Origin: Phycisphaerae bacterium
Lineage (GTDB): Bacteria; Planctomycetota; Phycisphaerae; UBA1845; Fen-1342
Assembly: GCA_030428945.1 (NCBI GenBank)
Contig: JAUIEC010000001.1
Location: 406,438-470,437, forward strand
Reading direction: 5' to 3'
Length of the DNA: 64,000 nucleotides
Positions 49,841 to 64,000 of this stretch are shown one piece after another (the stretch's first letter is position 1; each line of letters starts with the position of its first letter). Under the pieces are notes generated by a model. It did not search any database and was not told where the DNA came from. It saw only the letters and a program-made list of their open reading frames with translations. Made by a program: the position numbers and the translations under genes.

Positions 49841-50387
49841 GGCCTTGATACGCGTCGCGTGGAGCGGGCGCAAGGCTCTGTATAGACGTGCTGATTGCAT
49901 TGGTGATTCGATTCGTGGCGTTCTCAATCGTTCGGTCTAGTCTGGCAAAGTGATCCTTCTGTTCTGCTCGCGCCTCGTTCAGTTCCTGTGCGAGTTTAGG
50001 GATTTGGGTCATTGATGCAGCGACGGCACGCTGCACAGCGTCCTCGACGTCCACAGCAACTGAAGGAGGAGGCGGTGCGACTGACTTGGCCTCCCGTAGT
50101 TGCGACCAAAACACAATACCTGTAAGGCAAATGAACAGAATCCCGAAGACCGTTCCAATCCCCGTCCATGGAGTAGACGCGGGGATTGGGGTGTGCGGCT
50201 GTACGACGATCGTGTTGCTGTCGAGTCGGTCGGCTTCGAAGGCTTTCCTTAAATGAAACGCGGCTCGCGCGACTTTGGCGGCGTTCTCTGGAGCTGCAGC
50301 TAGCAGCTGCTTGGTCTGGTCCGAATCGCATCCGTGTTCTGTCAACACTGAAGTGAACCTCGTCACGTAGTCGTCGACTTTCGCCAT
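49830..50387 (-). CDS. Single-span membrane protein with long helical tail
   Basis: 185 aa. ATG 50387 has AGGAGG upstream. The cytosolic N-part (1-85) is acidic/helical (DDYVTRFTSVLTEHGCDSDQTKQLL); TM is about 90-108 (GIGTVFGILFICLTGIVFW); after a Pro cluster the extracytoplasmic part is a long coiled-coil-like helix (VDVEDAVQRAVAASMTQIPKLAQELNEARAEQKDHFARLDRTIENATNRI). It is convergent with the ECF sigma gene with an 11-bp overlap. A sensor or anti-sigma role is possible but has no motif support. Confidence 0.6.
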   Translation of the reverse strand: MAKVDDYVTRFTSVLTEHGCDSDQTKQLLAAAPENAAKVARAAFHLRKAFEADRLDSNTIVVQPHTPIPASTPWTGIGTVFGILFICLTGIVFWSQLREAKSVAPPPPSVAVDVEDAVQRAVAASMTQIPKLAQELNEARAEQKDHFARLDRTIENATNRITNAISTSIQSLAPAPRDAYQGPNP

Positions 50388-50676
50388 GAAGTGTTCCTCC
50401 TTCGATCTGATCGGCGAACGACCGATAATTCGTTGAGTGCGAAGAGGCCCCAACCGGGGCGACTCAAGAACGCTCCCACATAATGGAAAGACGCGTGACG
50501 CTCCAAGTTGTGACAAAGAATCTGCGATTGATCCTCGCGCCGCCGAGGTGCGTGGGGGGCGGGTTGTAAATCTTTTTCTGTAAGGGGGTTGAGGTCGCAG
50601 CGGCAGTTTTGTGGGCGACTATTGGGACGGTGGCTATCCCGTGCTCAGGTCCTTGGCCAAATGAGCCGCTTTTCAT

Positions 50677-50745
50677 CGCGCCTGGCAGGATTCGAACCTG
50701 CGACCTACCTTTTAGAAAAGCGTTGCGCTATCGAACTGTAGAAAG
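50677..50745 (-). pseudogene. Decayed tRNA-Arg(UCU)-like remnant
   Basis: Read on the - strand: GATAGCGCAACGC, TTTTCTAAAAGG (anticodon loop with TCT), TAGGTCGCAGGTTCGAATCC and TGCCAGGCGCG (T arm and 3' acceptor). The T arm is perfect (GCAGG/CCTGC). The 5' acceptor strand expected to pair with CAGGCGC is missing and replaced by unrelated sequence, and the anticodon stem has lost a base (AAAAGG instead of AAAAGCG). Probably a tRNA 3' fragment left by integration or a decayed copy. Confidence 0.65.
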
Positions 50746-50747
50746 AC

Positions 50748-50781
50748 AAAAGAGGGACAGCCACGTGCCTGTCCCCCTTTT
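50748..50781. repeat. GGGACAG palindromic element, copy 4, with partial duplication
   Basis: Same core as copies 1 and 2, next to the tRNA remnant. The end AGTCACAGTCCCCCTTTTA at 50782-50800 looks like a second partial right arm, reaching the ruvX stop. The interval 50388-50797 holds this, the tRNA remnant and nothing else recognised. Confidence 0.85.
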
Positions 50782-50797
50782 AGTCACAGTCCCCCTT

Positions 50798-51244
50798 TTA
50801 GTCACGGCGCGATTCGAAGTACGCCGTCAGGATCACGTGGGCCGCGACGGCGTCGCGCAGGCCTTTGCTCTTTCGCCAGCCGACGCCGCCTTCTTTCAGG
50901 TACTGGTTGGCCTGGTAGGTGCTGAGACGCTCGTCCCACAGTTCGACCGCCCGGGCGCCGGCCGCGCGGAGGGCCTGGGCGAAGGTCTCGGTCAGGGCCG
51001 CCTGCGGGCCGGCCGTGCCGTCCATGTTCAGCGGCAGGCCGACCACGAAGCGGGTCGCGTCCTGCCCGGCCGCCCAGGCGAGGACGGCGGCCGCGTCGCC
51101 GGCCGGGGTGCCGGTGGCCGGCAGGGTGGTGGCGGGGTTGGCGATGCCGGTCTCGGCGTCTCCCAGCGCCAGCCCGATGCGGACGGTGCCGTAGTCGACC
51201 CCGACCCATCGTCCGATAAAAGCAGGTTCGTGGTGGTCAGGCAT
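50798..51244 (-). CDS. ruvX: Pre-16S rRNA nuclease YqgF/RuvX
   Basis: 148 aa from ATG 51244. GVDYGTVRIGLALGD (about 15-29) is the RNase-H-like first strand with catalytic Asp; VVGLPLNMDGTAG (about 68-80), ELWDERLSTYQA (about 100-111) with DERLST, and KGLRDAVAAHVIL (about 128-140) with the third acid follow in order. In E. coli it trims the 5' end of 16S rRNA; older annotation as a Holliday junction resolvase is unproven. Divergent from rpoB. Confidence 0.92.
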   Translation of the reverse strand: MPDHHEPAFIGRWVGVDYGTVRIGLALGDAETGIANPATTLPATGTPAGDAAAVLAWAAGQDATRFVVGLPLNMDGTAGPQAALTETFAQALRAAGARAVELWDERLSTYQANQYLKEGGVGWRKSKGLRDAVAAHVILTAYFESRRD

Positions 51245-51373
51245 GATTACCGGTGGCTCGGAGCCGGGCAGGGGAACCGGGCTTCGGGGGGCTCCTTTCG
51301 GGGTTCGTTTCGCGGCACAGGCAAGCCGGGTACCAGCGGGCCCGTGCCGGCCGAGAATTCTCGTAAATCTCGC

Positions 51374-51401
51374 TTGCATCAAATATAGGGCGTATTATAC
51401 T
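51374..51401 (+). promoter_or_regulatory. Probable rpoB promoter
   Basis: TTGCAT (51374-51379) and TATACT (51396-51401) with 16 bp between are close to sigma-70 consensus and face rpoB. Transcription would begin near 51408, giving a leader of about 210 nt that includes a hairpin (GTGACGGTAGGCA with TGCCTATTCAC, 51427-51451). Nothing else was recognised in 51245-51620. Confidence 0.5.
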
Positions 51402-51620
51402 CACGCGTTCGCTTAAAACCACAGGGGTGACGGTAGGCAGTGCCTATTCACGAGACCGTTCATGGCCAGATGTGGCGTGGCGCGGCCGCACGGTGGCGGT
51501 TTCGGCGGACAGTGTGCATGCAAAGTCAGAATAACTTCCGCGGCGTGAATGCACGGCGGGGCGCTCTTTGACGCTCCGTGGTGTTTCGTTGTCTGCGCGC
51601 ATCATGACGAGGACCTCCGA

Positions 51621-55451
<3,831 letters not shown>

Positions 55452-55474
55452 TCCGGTCGCCAGGAGCACCGCGG

Positions 55475-55963
55475 ATGGCGGAAGTCAGCTACGGAACCTC
55501 GGAAGGACTCGCGCCGGAGGAACTGGCCGAGTTCTACCAGCGGCTCGGGCACGAGATCGCGGCCCGGCCGGAGCAGATTCAGCGGATGCTGTCGAGCAGT
55601 GCCGTGTTCGTCACGGCCCGGGACGGCGGTCGGCTGATCGGGGTGGCCCGCGGGCTCTGCGACGGGTTGCGCGGCTACCTGACCGAATGCAAGCTGGACC
55701 CGGACTACCAGGGCGAGGCGGCGGTGACGCGGAAGGATGGTCGGATCGAACACGACCAGCGCGGGATCGCCGGCGAGATGGCCCACCGGGTGCTGGACGC
55801 GCTGCGCCAGGAAGGCGTGCAGCGGATTGACGTTCTCGCCTGGGGCACGGAAGTCGATTTCTGCGAGGAGCTCGGGTTCAAGCGGAGCGGCGGCCTGGTG
55901 GGCCTGACGCTTCCGGACGCGACCCGGCCGGAGCCGAGCCGGACACCGGCGTCGCTCGGCTAG
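55475..55963 (+). CDS. GNAT-type acetyltransferase between rpoB and rpoC
   Basis: 162 aa from ATG 55475, with AGGAG 9 bp upstream. GNAT pattern: VFVTARDGGRLIGVARGLCDGLRGYL (strands 2-4), a central region with TECKLDPDYQGEAAVTRKDGRIE, GIAGEMAHRVLDALRQEGVQRIDVLA, and EVDFCEELGFKRSGG (motif B). The pyrophosphate-binding Q-x-x-G-x-G/A is divergent (RGIAGEMA). It sits 23 bp after rpoB and 64 bp before rpoC in the same direction, so it should be co-transcribed with RNA polymerase genes. Substrate unknown. Confidence 0.72.
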   Translation: MAEVSYGTSEGLAPEELAEFYQRLGHEIAARPEQIQRMLSSSAVFVTARDGGRLIGVARGLCDGLRGYLTECKLDPDYQGEAAVTRKDGRIEHDQRGIAGEMAHRVLDALRQEGVQRIDVLAWGTEVDFCEELGFKRSGGLVGLTLPDATRPEPSRTPASLG

Positions 55964-56027
55964 CGGATGGACGTGGATACTACGGATGCGCGAACCGCGG
56001 ATCCGGTCGCAATAGGGGAGCCAGCGC

Positions 56028-60392
<4,365 letters not shown>

Positions 60393-60423
60393 CCCAGGCC
60401 GGCAGACAGGTTCGACACATGAC

Positions 60424-60470
60424 GAGGGTCGCTTCCACCGGGGAGCGGCCCTCTCCTGTTTCTGTTGTTC
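60424..60470 (+). terminator. Terminator hairpin after rpoC
   Basis: Stem GAGGGTCGCT (60424-60433) with AGCGGCCCTC (60444-60453; one G.U-type pair) and a 10-nt loop, then a T-rich run (CTGTTTCTGTTGTTC). A pyrimidine octamer stretch (CTTGCTTGCC, CGCTTGCTGACC) lies at about 60480-60513. The rest of 60393-60787 shows nothing recognised. Confidence 0.75.
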
Positions 60471-60787
60471 CTCCAGACCTTGCTTGCCTGGTCGCTTGCT
60501 GACCTGCTCCCCGGCGATTGGTGCGATCGCCTCTGTCGGCCGGGGGCTTCCGCGCCAGGGGCGCGGAAACGTGAACGCGTCAGGGCGTGAACGAGGCGGC
60601 GCCGGCCGGCCCGAAACGCCGAACCCGCCCGCGGCGCCGGAATCCGCAATTCGACTTACCCCACGAACTATTTCCTTCCGAATCAGGTGCTTCTCTGTAA
60701 TCGCGGGCGAGGCAGGTTTGGTGGTAATCTGCCGATATGTAGTCGGTAGCGATCAACCGTGGGGGTTCAGTTTTGGGAGGCAGAGCC

Positions 60788-63040
60788 ATGAGAAACAGGG
60801 ATCACAGATTCGAACGGACCGCGCTCGCGCTGGCAGGACTTCTCGCCTGGATGGGCGCCGTGCAGGCCACCGCCGACGAGCGGTTCCGCCTGCCGCACGT
60901 CATCCCGGCCGACGTCTTCGTCGTGCAGTCCACGGTCTACAACCCCGAACAGGATTTCATCCGCGACAACTGGAACGAGGTCTGGCGCGAGTTCGAGAAG
61001 AGCGGCATCGCCACCGATCTGCTGAACCTCGCCAAGGGCGCCATGGACGACCAGGGCCGGGCCGAGTTCGAACGCGTCTGCGACCGCTTCGGCACGCTCT
61101 GCACGGCCGTCGACTGGGACAGCCTCGGCGGCGGCGAGTTCGCGTTCGCCGAACGGATGAACGCCGCCCAGGTCTTCGGTGACAACGTCGCCGTCGGACC
61201 GCCCGACATCGTCCTGCTCTTCCGCCAGACCAGCGGCGACCCGGCCGCCAACTTCACGGCCCTGTCCGGCATGCTCGAAGCGCTGGTCGACGAGATCAAC
61301 GGCATGGCCGGCGCCGATCTGCAGATCGAAACGAGCGCCCGCGGCGAGATGCAGTTGACGGTCTTCGACGCCCTCAAGTCGGTCAGCCAGGCGCCGGACC
61401 TGGTGTTCTCGATCGGGCAGTACAAGGACGTCGTCATGTTCAGCCTCGGCGTCGGGCTGCGGGACGAGGTGGCCGACATGCTGAACGGCGCCAACGCCGG
61501 CAAGTCGATCGCCGATTCGCCCCGCTACAAGCGCGCCTTCCAGCAGCTTCCGCCGCCGGAGGACACGCTGGTCTACTTCGACATGCCGAACCTGCAGCAC
61601 CAGCTCGAGGACATCTTCGCCGCGATCATGGACCGCGTGGGTGGCGGCACCCGGGCCGACGAGGTCCTCAACGCCAGCTCCGGGCCGGCCGTCGATACGC
61701 TGATCGGCGAATCGATCCAGGCCTACGAGGACCAGGACTACGCCGAAGCCCTGCGGCTGACCCGCGAAGCCTACGCGGTCGACAGCGAGAACTCGATCGT
61801 GCTCTACAACCTGGCCTGCTTCAGCGCCCTGACCGGCGAAGAAGAGGCCGCCCTCGGCTGGCTCGAGAAGTCCGTCGCGGCCGGTTTCCGCAGCCCGGGC
61901 AAGATCGCGACCGATCCGGACCTGAAGGAACTGCGCGACGAGCCGCGCTTCAAGGCCGCCCTGGCCGCCGCGCGCGGTGAAGAGGTCGAGGGTTCGGTGC
62001 AGCACACCGTCGGCGTCATCGCCCGCCGGGTCTTCGACACCATGAGCGTGATCGAATCCGGCGCCACGATCATGTACACCGAGGGCCGGGCCACGCACAC
62101 GCACTCGGCTACGGTCCTGGCCAGCGACGCGAAGGACAAGGCGATCTACCCGGTGATGGCCGGGCACGAGCAGATCAAGGACTGGGCCCGCTACCTGCCG
62201 GTCGAAACGACCGACTTCGCGGTCTCGGCCGGGTTCTCGCTGCCGGCCCTCTACACCTTCATCCAGGACTCGTTCACCGAGGCCGGTGACGGCGGCAAGG
62301 AAGCCTGGCAGATGTGGGAAGGCTTCCAGCGGGAGCACGACTTCAGCATGCAGCGTGACATTCTCGACTGGCTCGACACGGCCTCGATTTCGACCAGCTT
62401 CGAGCTGGACGGGCAGGATGCCTGGGCGGTGCTGCTCAAGGTCCGCAACGAGAAGGTCGCCCGCGAGAAGCTGACGATGGCCCTCGAGTTCGTGTCCGAG
62501 GAACTGGCCGACCTGGCGTCCGAGGTGCCGCCGCTGGCGATGCTGGCGATGCAGGTCGAGCCGACCATGAGCGACCTGGACGGCTTCCTCGACGTGCGGA
62601 TGGCGATGCTGCCCGAGCCGATGGTCTGCGGCGTCCGCGACGGCTGGATGATGATGGCCTCGTCCGAGGATGCCATGCTGACCGTGCTGGCGACCGCGGC
62701 CGGCGATCACGCCAACGTCACGCAGAACCCGTTCATCGCCGAGCGGGCCCTGCTCCCGACCCGGCCGGTCGAGGCGATCACCTTCGCCGATCATCGCGGC
62801 GACGCGGAGGAAGTCGGCCAGGCGATCGGCGGCATCGGTGCGATGGCCGGGATGGTCACGTCGATGATCCCGGAACCGGAAGCCCGCGAGATGGTCGCCC
62901 CGGTCTTCAACATGATCAGCCGCCTCGGCCCGGTCATCGCGAAGATCAACTTCTTCGAAGCCACCGGCACGGTGACCGAGTTCGACGGCAAGGTCTACCT
63001 GGTGCGCAGCGTGACGCACTATGCGCCCAAGGCGCAGTGA
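60788..63040 (+). CDS. DUF3352-like secreted protein with an inserted TPR segment
   Basis: 750 aa from ATG 60788 (GGAGG upstream). A signal peptide (about 8-34, TALALAGLLAWMGAVQATA) leads to a DUF3352-type beginning (VIPADVFVVQSTVYNPEQDFI) and FQQLPPPEDTLVYFDMPNLQHQL near 255-275. A TPR-like stretch (AYEDQDYAEALRLTREAYAVDSENSIVLYNLACFSAL, about 315-355) splits the domain, which resumes with RYLPVETTDFAVSAGFSLPALYTFI and DGWMMMASSEDAMLTVLA, ending with an Ala-rich tail. Length is about double that of simple DUF3352. Function unknown. Confidence 0.7.
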   Translation: MRNRDHRFERTALALAGLLAWMGAVQATADERFRLPHVIPADVFVVQSTVYNPEQDFIRDNWNEVWREFEKSGIATDLLNLAKGAMDDQGRAEFERVCDRFGTLCTAVDWDSLGGGEFAFAERMNAAQVFGDNVAVGPPDIVLLFRQTSGDPAANFTALSGMLEALVDEINGMAGADLQIETSARGEMQLTVFDALKSVSQAPDLVFSIGQYKDVVMFSLGVGLRDEVADMLNGANAGKSIADSPRYKRAFQQLPPPEDTLVYFDMPNLQHQLEDIFAAIMDRVGGGTRADEVLNASSGPAVDTLIGESIQAYEDQDYAEALRLTREAYAVDSENSIVLYNLACFSALTGEEEAALGWLEKSVAAGFRSPGKIATDPDLKELRDEPRFKAALAAARGEEVEGSVQHTVGVIARRVFDTMSVIESGATIMYTEGRATHTHSATVLASDAKDKAIYPVMAGHEQIKDWARYLPVETTDFAVSAGFSLPALYTFIQDSFTEAGDGGKEAWQMWEGFQREHDFSMQRDILDWLDTASISTSFELDGQDAWAVLLKVRNEKVAREKLTMALEFVSEELADLASEVPPLAMLAMQVEPTMSDLDGFLDVRMAMLPEPMVCGVRDGWMMMASSEDAMLTVLATAAGDHANVTQNPFIAERALLPTRPVEAITFADHRGDAEEVGQAIGGIGAMAGMVTSMIPEPEAREMVAPVFNMISRLGPVIAKINFFEATGTVTEFDGKVYLVRSVTHYAPKAQ

Positions 63041-63061
63041 GCAGGTAAGCAGGAACGGAGT

Positions 63062-63096
63062 TGGGCCGCTTCCGGAAACGGAGCGGCCCACTTTCT
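63062..63096 (+). terminator. Intrinsic terminator with GAAA tetraloop
   Basis: TGGGCCGC (63062-63069) pairs with GCGGCCCA (63083-63090), the inner TCCG/CGGA closes on a GAAA tetraloop, and CTTTCTTCG follows. It is downstream of an octamer (GTGAGCAG GTAAGCAG) that contains the stop of the DUF3352-like gene. Confidence 0.85.
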
Positions 63097-63210
63097 TCGA
63101 GAGGGAAGAGGGGGCGAGGGAGCGAGCGACCGGAAGCGTGTGTGCCACTGCGGTTTTCGACGATTCTCGCGGTGGCACACCACAGACCAGGCAAGTCACC
63201 AGGCAGGCAG

Positions 63211-63250
63211 GTGGGCCGCTCCTTTGTCGGCAGCGACCCACTTCTTTTCT
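63211..63250 (+). terminator. Second GGGCCGCT-type hairpin with T-rich tail
   Basis: GTGGGCCGCT (63211-63220) with AGCGACCCAC (63232-63241; one mismatch) is followed by TTCTTTTCTTG. Stem sequence closely resembles the terminators at 60424 and 63062. It lies in the 3' region between convergent genes. Confidence 0.65.
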
Positions 63251-63282
63251 TGCTTGCCTGGCTACGTGCTCACTTGCTTACT
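63238..63282 (-). repeat. Octamer array at the mqnC stop codon
   Basis: On the - strand the TAA of mqnC starts GTAAGCAA GTGAGCAC GTAGCCAG GCAAGCAA, octamers of the GTGAGCAA family. A facing purine array begins at the convergent DUF3352-like gene (63037-63055). Confidence 0.8.
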
Positions 63283-64000
63283 TCTTCAAGGGCAGCGGGC
63301 GGCGGGTGCGGGTCGTCTCGACCGGGCGGTAGTACTGATCGCGTTGCTGCGGGGTCCAGCCCGAGTCGGTGATGATCCGTCGGATCTGGTCCTCGTCGAG
63401 CCGGAAGGTTGCCCCGGCCGTGGAGACCACGTTCTCTTCCATCATCACCGAGCCCATGTCGTTGGCGCCGTAGAACAGGGCCAGTTGCCCGATCTTCGGA
63501 CCCATCGTCACCCAACTGCTCTGGATGTTCGGGACGTTGTCGAAGTACAGCCGCGAGATCGCCAGCCAGACCAGGTACTCGTGCCCGTCCGCCAGCAGCA
63601 GGTGCTTGCCGTCGGGAACCGGACGTCCGCTGACCGGGTGACGATTCTCGGGCGTATCGGGCAGGTGCTTCATCCGGCCGAGCGGCGTGTTCTCGGGCTG
63701 GAACGGCCAGTGGATGAAGGCCGTGAACCCGCCGTGCTCGTCCTGCAGGTCCCGCAGCAGACGCATGTGTTCGAGCCGCTCCTCGATCGTCTCGATGTGG
63801 CCCATCATCATCGTGCCGCTGGTCTTCATGCCCAGTTCGTGGGCCGCCCGCATGACCGCCATCCACTCGTGCGAGAGCGTCTTGCCCTGGCCGATCTTCG
63901 TGCGGATCCGGTCGACCAGGATCTCGCCCCCGCCGCCCGGGATGGTCGCCAGCCCGGCATCACGCAGCCGCTGCAGCACGTCCTTCAGCGGCATCTTGAA
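63278..64000 (-). CDS. mqnC: Cyclic dehypoxanthinyl futalosine synthase, N-terminus beyond window
   Basis: The C-terminal ~240 aa lie inside; the protein enters from the right edge without a start, so the radical SAM CxxxCxxC cluster is outside. GGGGEILVDRIRTKIGQGKTLSHEWMAVMRAAHELGMKTSGTMMMGHIETIEERLEHM is typical of MqnC, and the phrases FTAFIHWPFQPENTPLG, SWVTMGPKIGQLALFYGANDMGSVMMEENVV are diagnostic against MqnE or CofH. It catalyses cyclisation in the futalosine route to menaquinone. The stop codon is the first octamer of an array. Confidence 0.88.
   Translation of the reverse strand, partial: FKMPLKDVLQRLRDAGLATIPGGGGEILVDRIRTKIGQGKTLSHEWMAVMRAAHELGMKTSGTMMMGHIETIEERLEHMRLLRDLQDEHGGFTAFIHWPFQPENTPLGRMKHLPDTPENRHPVSGRPVPDGKHLLLADGHEYLVWLAISRLYFDNVPNIQSSWVTMGPKIGQLALFYGANDMGSVMMEENVVSTAGATFRLDEDQIRRIITDSGWTPQQRDQYYRPVETTRTRRPLPLKK

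Noticed and set aside
50677-50745. Functional tRNA-Arg
   Set aside because: The 5' acceptor strand is missing and the anticodon stem has lost a base, so a mature tRNA cannot be made.

Overview
The window is high-GC bacterial chromosome that reads as Planctomycetota, most probably class Phycisphaerae. Clade evidence: secD and secF fused in one gene; several secreted proteins ending in paired dockerin-type repeats (DxDGDGxVxLxDLAxLLxxFG); PEP-CTERM surface proteins; a pseudopilin with the planctomycete HVDGH tail; Cys-rich CxxCGYDxSG membrane proteins; and frequent GTG/TTG starts. No rRNA, intact tRNA, IS element, prophage or CRISPR array was seen.

Layout. 1-13.8 kb: the end of an ArsC-like gene, secreted or surface proteins (pilin-like repeats, LamG/PEP-CTERM, HYR lipoprotein, M43 protease), and a tight operon of a HisN-like phosphatase, a yeast-Fcy1-type cytosine deaminase and a small secreted protein; then LOG, folP and DinB genes and a large nested tandem repeat. 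14-28.6 kb: membrane and surface genes, a run from a PSP1/RicT-type gene through a Minf_1886 gene, an AI-2E transporter, a Maf/CgeB-like gene and a glycosidase-like secreted protein, then a structured non-coding segment and a NeuD/PglD-type acyltransferase. 29-42 kb: a nucleotide cyclase/Ser-Thr kinase fusion, a phosphoesterase/Trm112 pair, a pseudopilin/PQQ-propeller pair, a cobalamin riboswitch leading into a PEP-CTERM protein, an fRMsr-like GAF protein, an RDD/lipoprotein/zinc-ribbon operon and a LysM protein. 42-47 kb: secDF. 47.6-50.8 kb: a lower-GC accessory island with a PIN toxin and frameshifted antitoxin, an ECF sigma factor with a membrane partner, four copies of a palindromic element, and a decayed tRNA-Arg at one edge. 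51-64 kb: ruvX, then rpoB - acetyltransferase - rpoC, a DUF3352-like protein and a 5'-truncated mqnC (futalosine menaquinone pathway).

The most unusual feature is genome architecture. Tandem arrays of four related purine-rich octamers (sense consensus GKRARNNR) start at, or include, the stop codon of many genes here. They always run purine-rich on that gene's coding strand, and are often followed by an antiparallel pyrimidine array able to fold back on them. They look like a dedicated 3'-end element. A second layer consists of short perfect hairpins in tandem at 11.5-12.3 kb and 28.6-28.9 kb.

All calls come from reading the sequence and remembered family motifs; no database search was run.
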